NCBI GenBank assembly: GCA_008973525.1
Contig: WACJ01000324.1
Coordinates: 186,001 to 250,000, forward strand
Direction of reading: 5' to 3'
DNA: 64,000 nt
DNA from: Stenopsyche tienmushanensis
Lineage: Eukaryota; Arthropoda; Insecta; Trichoptera; Stenopsychidae
Below are positions 51,786 to 63,526 of this stretch, piece by piece (the stretch's first letter is position 1; every line of letters begins with the position of its first letter). The translations under genes and the position numbers were made by a program. The notes beneath the pieces were generated by a model. That model was not told the origin of the DNA. It made no database searches and was given only the letters and a program-made list of their open reading frames with translations.

Positions 51786-53619
51786 CATATATGTATTGTA
51801 TATACGTATACATAGATTAGACAGTCACTGCCCCTAGACGTCTCCTAAACAGGGGTATATAAGAAAGAATACCATTAACCAATTTATAATATTAACACAA
51901 AAAGAAAACTACCCTTAGAATAATCTTTTTTGAAGATTGCCTACGTCTGATAACGGATATGGCACCCAAAGAAGAATGTATATAACGTTGATGGAATTTA
52001 TTATGCGAATTAAATTGGAAACAATGTACGTGCATCGAATTCAAAGATTCATCTCGTGATGAAAATGTGATTTTAATTGTATAAGGAAACAAAATAAATG
52101 CATAAATACATATGTTAAACAAATCATGATTGGATAAATAAAATCATGTCGATTATCTTGAAATTAGGTGAATGAAAAAATGCCATGGAAGAGTCATGTG
52201 CAAGTAGAATAGGCGTTATCAAAAGAAACGTGTCCGCCAATGAGTAACCTTCCATAATGAATTGTGCGAAAAAAATTGTCTGTCCACAATGAGATAAATA
52301 GCGTTGTTGATACGGTGGCAACTCTCAATACGGTACTCGAGCTGTCGGCAAAAGCACATGATCGGTCGTATTACCCGAAAATGTGCGAGTGACATCGGTT
52401 TACAGTAATACTTCAATATTAGAAAATTTGTATTTCATAATCTAAATGAAATTATATTTAATTCATCAATTTTACAAAATTGTAAATTTGTAAAAAAAAG
52501 TGATTTCGCCCGAAGAAAGTGCTATAAGAAGTGAACAAATTTATCGAAATAAAAACTGATTGATCGTAAATCGAATCAAAACGTTGCGCAAAAGGTCGGA
52601 AATTAAATCCGGATACACTGTCAACATCGGAAGTTTGCCTTGTCAAAATTTATAAAGGCGAACGCATACACAATTCAAATATCGATTCAAACCCACGTTT
52701 TATTGAATTTCAGTGTGCCAAAAGTGATGTGTTTGGATAATCCGTAATCAGCTCGATTGCGAAAGTGCAGTAAACGAATTAGACCGGTCGTGCGGATCGG
52801 TGCAGAATATCTCCAGAAAAAAAGTGCGACACGAGCCACACTTTCACTACCGCAGGTATAGTTTTTCATTCAAAAATGACACAATGTGAACCCAATAACC
52901 AGATCAAATCCGCTGCAAGCCAAGGAACGATAATTTTCATTCATGACCCAAGCGAATTTCGAACGCGTGCGTGAATATATTTATTTAAAATAGTATCATC
53001 AAACCGCAAGAAGTCAAGGCTGTGAATATTGATCGATTTTAAATATCAATACGTATTTCAAATTAAATCTAACAATATTCCATAAATGCGTATGCATACA
53101 TATGAGGCATCGACCCTTAATGAGTTCGAATACCATTCAATATAGTTCAGTGTCGCACCAAATAAAAACACGAAAAAAAGCTCATTTTCATCTAATTAAA
53201 TCGATCGTTGAAATCTTTATCTACATCAAATGTCATTATATAAGAGGATAGCGAGCAGCTGTGGAATGCTCCAAACCGCATATAAATCACCCATTATTGC
53301 ATATTCAAATTAAAATTCGACCTCATAATGCGAGGTTTCCACGCTTTTATTATTTTTTCGGAGATCCGTGCATAATCTCAACGTTAACCTTTGCGTATCC
53401 TTCGGCTTGCATAGGTTAACTAATCGGGTCCATCGAGATGGTCTTTCTGCAATGAAGGTCGACTGCGTTGTTTTGATTGAATTACATCTCGAGTTACACT
53501 ATTCGAGTTCCACGCGACTACAGACGATATCTGGGATAGTGGAAAAAATCGCTGAAATATAAAGATCGAGCCTGTCGGCCTTCGGGCTCGGCAAAAAAGC
53601 GCCTGACGGACGTACTCAC
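51786..53619. other. No gene recognised; possible 5' UTR exon near 52690-52855
   Basis: A GC-richer block ends at ACTACCGCAG/GTATAGTTTT, a usable plus-strand donor 4.9 kb upstream of the transporter start exon. It might be a 5' UTR exon of that gene. Weak. Confidence 0.25.
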
Positions 53620-53764
53620 TGTGAAGGGGTTGAATTTCATACTGCGCCTTCGTATAAAATGTCAGAGTAATGAAGTATAACACTACGGCAATGATATCAT
53701 AGATCGATCCAAAGATTATAGATATCATAGCGTATTCATTCATCTTTATAATTGCTCCAATCAT
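53620..53764 (-). other. Orphan first-exon-like ORF with one membrane helix
   Basis: ATG at 53764 leads 48 codons containing a hydrophobic stretch (AMISIIFGSIYDIIAVVLYF) and ends at CACA/GTGAGTACG, a strong donor. A two-codon upstream ORF (ATGAAATGA) overlaps the start. No downstream exon or family recognised. Confidence 0.22.
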
Positions 53765-54104
53765 TTCATTTTTAATATCCGATCGGTTTATGCTGCTTAA
53801 CCATTTGGCGACTTATTTATGGCTTGGGTGGATCTTGCATAAAAGGTGCAAATGCGCAAATTTTTGTTATTTAAGTAAAATTCATATAATTTACAATCAT
53901 GACGTTGTTGATTTAAAAGACGGAATTGAAATGCATAGTAAAATATACATAGTCTGAACGCTTAGAAAAAAACTACGTTGTAAGCATAAATTGAATGTAA
54001 ATCAATATATCAAGTCGTTTGTATTTCCGTTGGAACACTCAAAATTATGTATTTGACAAAGCTGGAAGCTTAGTGCTAATTATTGAAATGATGCTATCAT
54101 ATTA

Positions 54105-54240
54105 TACTTAGGTCTATTTTTATGCGATAAATACGTTCCACGGGGAATCGCATATAAAAAATTCGCATAAAAAAAGACTTGAACTATATAGATAACTGAG
54201 AGATAGAATGTAACAAAAAATCGCATAAAAAAATCTTAGT
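54105..54240. mobile_element. 'GCATAAAAA' MITE family, copy
   Basis: ACTTAGGTCTATTTTTATGC at the left, AAATACGTTCCACGGGGAA in the middle, CGCATAAAAAAAGACTTGAA at the right with a further TCGCATAAAAAAA after it. The best-preserved outer copy. Confidence 0.75.
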
Positions 54241-54339
54241 AAAAATAAATAAAAACACTATAAAATTTCATCATCCTTCTGTTTTAACCATTAATCATTT
54301 TACGCAGTTCGTGATATGGAGACACGTAATTCTTAATCT

Positions 54340-54420
54340 TTTCCTCCACCATGATGTATTTACTACGACTTTAATAATGAGAATATCGAGATGAAATATA
54401 ATAGATAGGTTCAGAATTTT
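54340..54420 (+). repeat. Dispersed repeat, partial copy
   Basis: Shares ATGATGTATTTACTACG and ATGAAATATAATAGAT with 1610-1862 in the same orientation; diverges afterwards. Confidence 0.55.
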
Positions 54421-54922
54421 TCAAAATATCATATGGTGTACCAAATACATATCATAGGTAAGCGCGTGGGTGTTTTTTTAGCACGGTAAGGGAAAGATTA
54501 AGCTTGTATTGAAATTTGAATCCTGTTTGCTCTTTTATGAGTTCATGAAACACAAGAGCTTTTTTCTTAATTAAATATCCACATATGGGAAATTGCTTTT
54601 GAGATAAATCTTCAGTTCAAATTAAAATTGCTTTTTCTGTTTTTTCCAATAAAGAATCTCTTGAAAACGATGTAAAGGTTGTAACTTGCACTTAGTGTTA
54701 ATTTTTTTTTAAGAATAGATGAAAATGAGTGAATAAAACAGTATCTCTTTGCTGTTATAAGATTTTTAAATTTGAATGTGTTGAAAACAATGAAGATTCA
54801 AAATACTATTCAGCGAAGAAGATCTTCTTCTTAAAATGCCATATCCTTTGTTGGATGTAGGCAATTTTCATAGGAGACATTTCTTACGATTTTACATGAA
54901 GTGACAAACCACTTGACTTCTA

Positions 54923-55710
54923 TTAGGTTGAGTCATAAATAATTGCCGATTTATTTTCAAACATTTATTTAGCTATAACAAAGCAATATCAATCTATTAC
55001 ATATTCACAATCATTAGTGAAAAATTACTCCAATTTTACTGGTAACTTATCAATACTATTTTCATAAAATTTAGCAGTTTTAGATGAAAAGAAATTTTCA
55101 ATAGCGTAATTTACTTCCTCATCATTTTTGTTTCCATTTAAGAAATTCTGAAAAGAACAGAATAGGTAATAGTCGGTTGGGGTAATATTTGGGGAGTATG
55201 AGCGATGTGATAAGACAGACTCCAAGTTAAATTTGATGCATTTAGTTTCCCTGACAATTCCCTTGTTAATTGACGTAGATTTTTCTCCAATAGCACCTTT
55301 AAAATGTCTTCATCAAAGGGCGGGTCGGAAGAGTGACCCATCCTTGGTTCATCTTTTAGGTTCTCATATCCCAAGCGAAATTTTAAAAGCCAATTTCTTA
55401 CTATCCGTTTACTCACTGCTCTTTCACTGTATATATCGCTTTTTTTTAAAGCTGTAGCCGTACCACTGTTGCCTTGTTAAAACTACTAATGTATTAAATG
55501 ACGAAAATGCAATTTTTGATTTTCCACTTTGCGGGTAAAACAAATACTATAATATAAGATGAGACACGATTAATTGTTGTCGAAAGACTAATAGGAATCA
55601 TAGCTATCTAATGATATCCTATAATTACCAATACGGATGATTAATCAAGGGTTAAATCGAATATTTATAACGGCTTCTTTTCGCCGGCAACTATTTATGA
55701 CTCAATGTGA
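54923..55710 (-). mobile_element. Internally deleted mariner with TA duplication
   Basis: Terminal repeats (TTGAGTCATAAATAATTGCC and inverse) with TA on both sides. The minus strand reads the N-terminal helix-turn-helix region (KRIVRNWLLKFRLGYENLKD, EDILKVLLEKNLRQLTRELS) at 55416-55240 and then jumps to the C-terminal SYSPNITPTDYYLFCSFQNF at 55200-55140 in another frame. The middle of the transposase, including the first two catalytic Asp, is deleted. Confidence 0.9.
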
Positions 55711-55849
55711 TACATGGGATAATTTGAATAGGAAATGTCGATAGGAAAAGATCTATGTGCTGGCAGTGATATATAATCCAGTCCAGGATATTCTGACTGC
55801 AGATGATTATATACAGGTTTTTTCTTTTTCATCAGCAAATGTCTTTAAC

Positions 55850-55935
55850 CTTTCCCTTACGATGCTATGTATTTAGTACGCCATATGACATTCTAAAGCC
55901 CCGTATTTATTATATTTCATATCGATAGGTGGTTA
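55850..55935 (+). repeat. Dispersed repeat, partial copy
   Basis: Starts with TTAACCTTTCCCTTACGATG and shares the TATTTAGTACG, CCCCGTATTTATTATATTTC and CATATCGATA stretches of the 1610-1862 family, with an internal deletion. Confidence 0.5.
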
Positions 55936-57439
55936 AATAAGAAAAATTGCTCAGATTTTTGACAATGTTTGAGAAATACTGAGACATGGTGTGACATTGA
56001 GACATTTTGTGCATTGTAAAGTGCGTTATTTTGATAAGAGTTATTTGTTCTCATTGGATCTGAGGAGTTAACGGACCTGGGAGGTTAACGAACCAAAATA
56101 AATGTCTAGAAAATGTTCAAGGAAACTGTCGTAAAAAAACAAGGTTATTCACTTGCATGTATCGCTAAATTGTTGTGCAGATTATTATAATGTGTGCTGA
56201 CAAGTTTATATAAAAGTTGATTGATTGATCTTGCGAAAAAACCATAAAGCAATGAATTATTAAGTGGATGTCCGTCGCGAAGGTACGTGTTATATAATCC
56301 GATACGCAGATCGCATAAAATAAATAATTCAACAATACTCGACACTTTTTTCTCGCGATTGTATATAATGTAGCATGTTATAAATAATATCTTGGAATAG
56401 ATTCATTGATGTTAAGGCGGATTGCATCATCATCATCATCGTCAAATCTGAATACATTTTGATGCTAATCCGCATAATATGGATCCATCATCGGTCCCTA
56501 GATCCCATTAATCATCAGATCGGCCATTTAATTATAATTCATCGAAGGCACCGCGACACGATGGCACGAATTATCGGGGGGACACGATCTATCGTTTATG
56601 CATAATTTCACGTGCATCTATGGATGAACTGCATAATATACGTCATGCATCTTCATCAACCGTTTTATGTAACATTTCGCATAAAAACCACACATTGAAG
56701 TATTTAAAGAACGATTCCATCACGTAATGTAACATGTTGTTAATCGTGCTCTGTACGAGTGACGTATATCGGTGTCACAGTAATTCCATACATACAAAAG
56801 ATTTTTAACGATTGTGGACACATTTGCGTATTAATTATAAATGGTAATTGCACAATGTCATGAATAATGTTATACTTAATCTAATAATTTGATATTAATA
56901 ACGTATGCACCGGTTATTCCGTATTTATACGCTGAGCTTACACAATCTTTTGTTTCAGCTTCGCAAACAAAGTGCGATGATTTTTTGAATCAATACAATT
57001 GTTGTGGAATGCAGTTCGATTGAGCAATGATCAAGAATATTGCGTGATAATATTTATTTTTTTAAATTCAGCTCATAAAATATTGATATAATGCATGTGG
57101 GAGTGAACGTTGACAATAATTTTAAGCATAGTGCATATGCATAATGAAATTCCACCCAGGAAGCATATCGAAATGCAAATTAATTGAATGCAGCATGAAT
57201 TTTATGCACTGAATAAAATTGCATAAAAACCGATTTACATTTTTTTCAAAACTATCCCTGATGATTGATATTTTAATATGACCATAAGCATAAACAATCA
57301 GCACATAAGACGTCCTTTTTATGCAACATCATTCATCTCGTGACAAGAAAAAAATGAATTATTGATGCTTTTTATGATAAAATAGTTACATATGTCGTCG
57401 AGACATGACTTTCATTTACATCGAACATGCGACCCTTTT
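55936..57439. other. Upstream flank of the sugar transporter
   Basis: No repeats or ORFs; a CATCAT microsatellite at 56427-56442. Dense in GCATAA, AATTAAT and CGTAAT words, as insect regulatory DNA often is; this is impression only. Confidence 0.4.
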
Positions 57440-57450
57440 CTATATAAAGA
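57440..57450 (+). promoter_or_regulatory. Candidate TATA box upstream of the transporter
   Basis: TCTATATAAAGA is a strong TATA match. A start site would be expected near 57470-57485, where CCGAACATCAAC lies. It would drive a transcript through the 39-codon ORF into the transporter start exon. The alternative is that the start exon is internal and spliced from a 5' UTR exon farther upstream. Confidence 0.3.
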
Positions 57451-57540
57451 GATAACGCTGTTAAATCCATATTACATCCCGAACATCAACGACTCGAAGA
57501 AGATCTAGTGTTTTAAATTTACATTCGAAAAAAATCATTG

Positions 57541-57660
57541 ATGAATTTGCAGTATACATTTTGCTGTATTTTGAGCACGGTATTGAAAATTGCGTCTAAT
57601 AATATGTGCCTTCAATCATGTCATTTTATAATAGCTTCCGGAGACAATTGCATTGTATGA
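57541..57660 (+). CDS. Possible 39-residue small peptide or upstream ORF
   Basis: An ATG-started frame of 39 codons closing with TGA. The product has a hydrophobic N-terminal stretch (around FCCILSTVLKIA) and five cysteines, and so loosely resembles a secreted peptide precursor. It lies about 95 bases downstream of a TATATAAAG element and 111 bases before the transporter ATG exon. No family is recognised. It may be a chance ORF, a uORF of a retained-intron transporter transcript, or a separate peptide gene. No homologue can be checked here. Confidence 0.2.
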   Translation: MNLQYTFCCILSTVLKIASNNMCLQSCHFIIASGDNCIV

Positions 57661-57730
57661 TTTTTTTTAAAAAATACACATGACACGCAAATCACTATAA
57701 AAATGTTGTATCTATTGTTTCAGATCATAT

Positions 57731-57769
57731 ATGAAAGAGTTTTTAAGAATTTATTGCAAACCCTGCTAA
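57731..57769 (+). other. 12-codon upstream ORF ending one base before the transporter ATG
   Basis: ATG at 57731 opens a 12-codon frame (MKEFLRIYCKPC) that stops with TAA at 57767-57769; a single A separates the stop from the transporter start at 57771. It is in a different frame. It begins eight bases into the exon that carries the transporter start, so it is in the mRNA whichever 5' exon is used, unless transcription starts inside this exon. It could limit or couple translation of the transporter; this is inference. Confidence 0.55.
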
Positions 57770-57770
57770 A

Positions 57771-60700
57771 ATGCTGCTATCGATTAAGATACTGTGGAAG
57801 TCATGGAAATTCGGAGATTTATATATGGTAAGTATTTAATTAATTAATATTTGACAATATGTTGAGAATCTGTGTACGATCGGAACAGTTCTATGCAACG
57901 TCCTCAAACTTGATATTTAGTGGCCGTGAATGCAAGCAATAAATTTGTCCACGCCGTGCAAACCGCGAACAACTTTTGATCAATCTAGTTATGCAAATTT
58001 GACATAGTCCCATAAGAAACACAAACGATATGCATTATTCAAAATCAAATTTGCCAATTCAATGCAGATGTGTGTATAAAAAAAAACAAATCATAAGAGC
58101 GACACGATTTCAATCAATCCTTTTACTTCCTCGAACACAAAGATCAAGGATTCAAAGATCGAAGCGCTGATCGAGGGATGTATCCATCACGAACGGAAGC
58201 AACGATCGACAGCTTCGAACGTCGTGGACAATCGGCATGATTATATTATAGTTCATGCCCTGCGATGGCTTCAAGTGATGATCAGTAAAAGTTGCCATTC
58301 CGATAAATCAAAGAATGATTTTAGTTGGGCAAGAGAATTGCGCTTATATAATCCGCAGACGAATCAGCTTGCAGCATCGCAGATAATCAGTCATTGGCTA
58401 AGTGAAAATGATCGAACAAATCTATGATTGCAGGAATGATAGATTTCCGCGTTGATGCATCATTCGGAATATGGAACACCAGAGAGTTAAAGAATCGTCT
58501 GAGCTGATAGCGTCGTGGAAGTGGTTAATAAGCGCATCAGTCTTTCATTTTCGACGTGTCGCTTCAACGCTCAATCAACCTTCCTTTCGCCACGATGAAC
58601 GAATATGTTGTAAATCTTGGGCTGAATGGACGTTTTTCAATAAACACCATGAATTATGTCGAGCCATCAAGGCATAATTTGCTGAAATTAAAATTCCCAT
58701 CGATTTGAATGGCGATTGAGCATCGACTCGAATCGCATATATTATATTAGTAAAGCACATAATTTGCATCGAAAAAATAAGCAAAGTCAAGAGCCATTAG
58801 TTCATGTATTTGTTTATCGACATATTGACATAAAATTATAATTAAAATATAAAGTGGTCAGATGCAAATTTCCATTATTTTGAATAGGAGCCTACGTTTG
58901 CTTTGGGCCAATCAAAAAGTATGTAAACTTGTGTGGAGAACAGACAGATATACATATATGTATTTATATATAAAAATGAATCTCTCTTTATTCGTATGTA
59001 ATGCGCTGCCATACCGTTCATCCAATTGCGATAAAACTTCGTCCACTTATTGCTAAGGATTGCGCTAGTAACATAGACATAGTCTATTTAATATATAAAA
59101 AAACAATGTTTGTTTGTTCGTATCTAATGCGCGTCCACATCGTTCATCCGATTGCGATAAAACTTTGTCAGCTTACTATTTACACTTGCGCGAATAACAT
59201 AGGCATAGTTAAAATATTGTATGGATGCACCATATTGGCGCTTGTCGAGATGACTGAGAGAAGTCTTCTCTTAAACTGAAATATTAAATCACATGATTTT
59301 TTTTGGTGGACCCCATACCAACTCTTTATCCTATCCCAACATTTTACGTCGTTCTTCGTTTTTGAGACTTAATGTTTTCTGTAAATAAATCTACGAAAAT
59401 ATCTTTTTCAAGTATAAATAAATGTATTTTTTATATAGATCAGTCGGAGAAATCAGCATAATGGGTAATTTAGGGCAATGGCTTGGGTTTAGGTTAGATT
59501 AAATTCAAAGGAAAGGCATAAAAATCTATTAAACTGTATGGTAGTACGGTCGCGTATTTGTGAGCGAATTCCAGTGATTCAGAAAGAGAATTCTTACATG
59601 TTAAACTAGACTGATAAATACGGAGAGTGTCTTGTACGTTGAGTTTGGAAAGAAACAGAGACGGAGAGATTATGTTGCATACATCGTACGATTGTATAGA
59701 TAGTTAACCCAAATTTATCGACTAATAATGATATGCGAATGATATAATGGATCATACACGCTGCTGCGGTCCTGACAGATAAGTGGATTTGTACAACGAT
59801 AAGTGGGGAGAAGCAAATATAGCATCTAAGATTTTGATGATGTTGAATTAGCTCACTACTCAAAGGGTTGAATATTAATTGGAAAATCTCTGCACAAAAA
59901 AGATCTAATCGATAATGACAAATGCCAATGATAAATTGAATAGAAAGGTTACTAATGCGGAAGATTAAACAACTTAAAATGTATCTTGGCGTAATCTCTC
60001 TGTGTTATCATCATCTTATAATAGTCATAACCTATTGTATAAATAGGATCTCGTCTTAATTGAATTTAATATCCCAATACATACTCGATTAATACACTTT
60101 ACATTGTACACACAGTGCAAAATTATCATGCGTTCAGGCTGCCCACAAGTGTATGAGGTACTATTGGTTTGGATGGATGTAAAAAATGGTTGAAGTTGTC
60201 GTGCTGAATCGATTATTCATTTATTTATTGGCCAGATGATGATGTATCATGACATCTTGTACGCGGAAAATGTTATATAACTAACGTCGAAGATTGGCAT
60301 TTAGAACTCTCTGCAATTTGACGTGCAATTAAGCTTCACCTTGGCAATGGCATCTCAACGAACCGATGATGTACCAAGTCCACATCCGATGTGCTGAATT
60401 CAGCAAAGCGGAAGTTTGGCACGCGCTCCATTGAGCCAGTGATCGTTAATTCCGCGGACGAGCAAAAAAACGACCATGAATTTAATACGTGACAAGAAAT
60501 CTGATAAAAGAGCATATTGACTCCTATTTGCTATTTTTATTATTGCAGATTCTGGCGGCATTAGCAGCGCAGACGACCAATATTTCTGTCGGATTATGTC
60601 AAGGGTATTCGGCGGTGATGCTTCCTCGTCTGGTTACCGATTATCCCGAGTATACGGCGGAGCAAACTTCTTGGATAGGTAAGATGCTGAATTGTATGGA

Positions 60701-63024
60701 CTATATGGATCACGTCCCATTATAACCATGTGCTGAAACAATGACAGCATCCCTCATTAGCGAGATTATTCAGATCGATTAGATCTCGACTGATAGTGCA
60801 TTTGATAATTAAGACACATTGTCTGGGACGATAAACGAATATAATGATCACGATACATCATCAAAAATAATTGATGCAGCGTAAAGTCGATCATTTTAAT
60901 AATTCAGGGTCGCTCTGAAATTGACGATCAACGTCATAGGTAGCTAATGAAAAATCTTTAATTGCGCTGAAGCGTTCCGGGTCGTTGAGGGTTTAAAAAT
61001 CAGGGGGTATCAAAGATGAACATCTAACTGGTTGTTAAGAGCTAGCAACAACAATTGTTACATAAATCTAATAACGTTATGGTATTGCTACATAAGCGAC
61101 CTTCGAATTGTGTCCATGAATCATTATTTTGAGGCACTTAAATTACTTGCATTAAAACATTTAAAGACTATGTATTTGTCCTCTTTTACATTGGTATTTG
61201 GTCTTCATTATTTTGATCATTGTCCTTGATCATTGAGACGAAATAGTTTCGAGCAGTGAATGAGCCTTATGCAGAAAGATTACAAAAAGTGGTTTCAGTA
61301 TCAACAGTAAAGCTTTGTAAATACTTGTTTTTAGCTAAGAATAGTTACAGCTGTAAAAAAGGATATGCGTCTTTGAACAACAAAATATTTAATAGATCTT
61401 GTTCTTTCTATGGAGATGTAATTCAACATCATTTGGTATTATTACATATATAATCAGTTGAAATAATGATGCTTAAAATTGTTTCAGCTAGCTTAGGTGT
61501 TATCTCGAATCCCGTTGGTGCTCTTCTAGGAGGAGTCCTAGTGGACACCGTTGGAAGGAAGACAACTCTTCAAGTCATAGTATTACCGAGTTTAATTGGA
61601 TGGATTACGATAGCATTATCGACGACTTTCACTGAAATGTGTATAGGAAGATTCATTACTGGATTTACAATAGGTAACTATGATTGATGATAGTTATGTT
61701 TAAAATAATTCTGCGAAAAGCATTCAAAGGCGTTAGTCGCATTTATGGTTAACTGACCCGAACTCTGAATAAATGGAGCCATAGAAAACGTGCCCACAAT
61801 TCAAAGCATTACATTATGTAAATTATCCATGCATGATTGTTTCGAAGAATATGACAGAATTTATTTTGTTATGCTCATATTTCTTTGTCATTTTTTTTAC
61901 CAGGAATGAGTACTGCTACCTATATTTACGTGGCTGAAGTTGCGACACCGAGCGTGCGTGGAGTATTGGCAGCTGTTGGTCCAGCTTTGGTTTCATTCGG
62001 AATATTCTTGGTCTACGTCCTGGGATCCTTTTTTCATTGGACGACCGTGGCGTCAATTTGTGCCGGAATCTCAATCGTCTCGCCTATTCTTATGCAATGG
62101 GTTCCAGAATCACCTCTTTGGTTGGCTTCAAAGGGCAGAGTGAAGGATGCATACCAAGCGATGCATTGGTTGAGACAGAATGGCCCAAAGGCGCAGCAAG
62201 AAATAGACGAATTCTACAAATTGAATAATACCGAGATACAAGATTCGATCTCGGATAAATTTAGAGCGATCCGCAAATGGTCAGTAATACGACCATTTTT
62301 AATATTGGTCGTCTTCTTCCTGTTTCAAGAACTGTCTGGCATTTATATAATACTATATTATGCTGTTGATTTCTTCAAAGGCGTAGGAACCAGTATGGAT
62401 GCATTTACTGCTTCCATGATCGTAGGTGGTTTGAGAGTGTTCATGGGTGTAATTGGAGCTTGTTTGATCAATCAAATTAGAAGAAAGATCTTGGCGACGA
62501 CTAGTGGCATCTTATTGAGTGTAGCGATGATCGTAGCAGCCACCAGTGATTATTTGGGTGGAGGTCCGACTTTAAAATTGATATGCGTACTGGGACACGT
62601 CTGTGCCAGCATGATTGGTTTTTTACAACTTCCTTGGATCATGTCAGGAGAATTATATCCTCAAAAGATAAGAGGCGTAATGTCTGGAGCTACTACGAGC
62701 TGTGCTTATATACTTATATTCTTCAACATAAAAACTTATCCAGGTTTAGCTGAATTGATTGGGAATAACGGAACTCTATACATGTTTGCAGGATGTGCAA
62801 TTTTGGGCGCAATCTTCTGCCTAATATTTTTACCCGAAACAAAAGGCAAATCATTAGCTGAAATAACAAAAGGATTCGAATGCACTGATTCTACCAATCA
62901 TGTAATAAAAGATTCAAACGACAATATACCACAAATCAGCATAATTTACAATGAAAGAAAAACAAGCGTACCTAATATAATGGACATAGGCATCGATAAA
63001 AAAGAGCGAAAGCTCAGCATATAA
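57771..63024 (+). CDS. Tret1-like facilitated sugar transporter (SLC2/MFS)
   Basis: Plasma-membrane major-facilitator carrier of the insect trehalose/hexose transporter group. Exons 57771-57827, 60549-60678, 61488-61673 and 61904-63024 join in frame to 1494 bases, 497 residues plus stop. Signatures in the joined protein: DTVGRK after TM2 (82-87), PESPLWL at the end of the sixth helix region (192-198), QELSG in TM7 (266-270), LPWIMSGELYPQKIRG near TM10, PETKG after TM12 (435-439). Hydrophobic segments are consistent with 12 membrane helices; both tails are cytosolic by family rule. The start chosen is the ATG at 57771, in an exon with a good acceptor (TCTATTGTTTCAG) and donor (ATG/GTAAGT) that joins in phase 0 to ILAALAAQTT. 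Substrate (trehalose, glucose or other) cannot be told from sequence. Poly(A) candidate AATAAA at 63130-63135. Intron 1 is 2.7 kb. Confidence 0.93.
58985..59225 (+). repeat. Two-unit tandem duplication, 126-bp period
   Basis: TTCGTATGTAATGCGC...CGTTCATCCAATTGCGATAA at 58991 recurs as TTCGTATCTAATGCGC...CGTTCATCCGATTGCGATAA at 59118, with the CATAGRCATAG ends also matching. About 80% identity. Lies in transporter intron 1. Confidence 0.75.
59545..59745 (+). repeat. CT-rich dispersed repeat, copy in transporter intron 1
   Basis: GATTCAGAAAGAGAATTC, GAAACAGAGACGGAGAGA, CGTACGATTGTATAGATAGT and ATCGACTAATAATGATA match 36630-36830. It lies in the first intron of the sugar transporter. Confidence 0.65.
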
Positions 63025-63467
63025 AATCGTGTGACATTTGGTGATTTTAAAAACATTCCAAAATATGTGATATTACAAATATTGTGTTGGACTACGAGTG
63101 AAAAAATCAAACTGTGATATACTTAGTGTAATAAAATAAGGAGGGATGCACAACAGCGAGTTACCTATTTTGAACAATGTCAGTATTATTAATAATTTAT
63201 TTTCTACTACTGTGAATAATTAATAGTGCAAAACATTTGTTAATACGTTTTAAATAATAATATGAGCACTTAGATGAATAGTCTATAAAAAGCACTGACT
63301 TTATAGATATTTTTATACGATCTAAATTTATCAAAAAGATATCCTTTTAACTAGTCTTATAATGGTGATATAATACACTGCAAGAATATTATAAAATTAT
63401 ATAGCTTGTGGGATAACGTTATAAGGGGATTATTGTACATAAATTTAATTAAGAATTTAAAATAAAT

Positions 63468-63526
63468 CCATTTCTGTCACTGGATTTCGACAAAATGTAC
63501 GTGCAAAAATCCAGTGCTAGAAATGG
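63468..63526 (+). ncRNA. Imperfect hairpin in presumed transporter 3' UTR
   Basis: Arms 63468-63487 and 63507-63526 pair over 20 bases with one two-base mismatch and a 19-base loop; the outer A/T bases 64-66 and 528-530 can extend the stem. It lies 440-500 bases after the transporter stop. It could be a microRNA-like precursor, a 3'-UTR control structure or the fused ends of a tiny inverted-repeat element. Confidence 0.3.
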
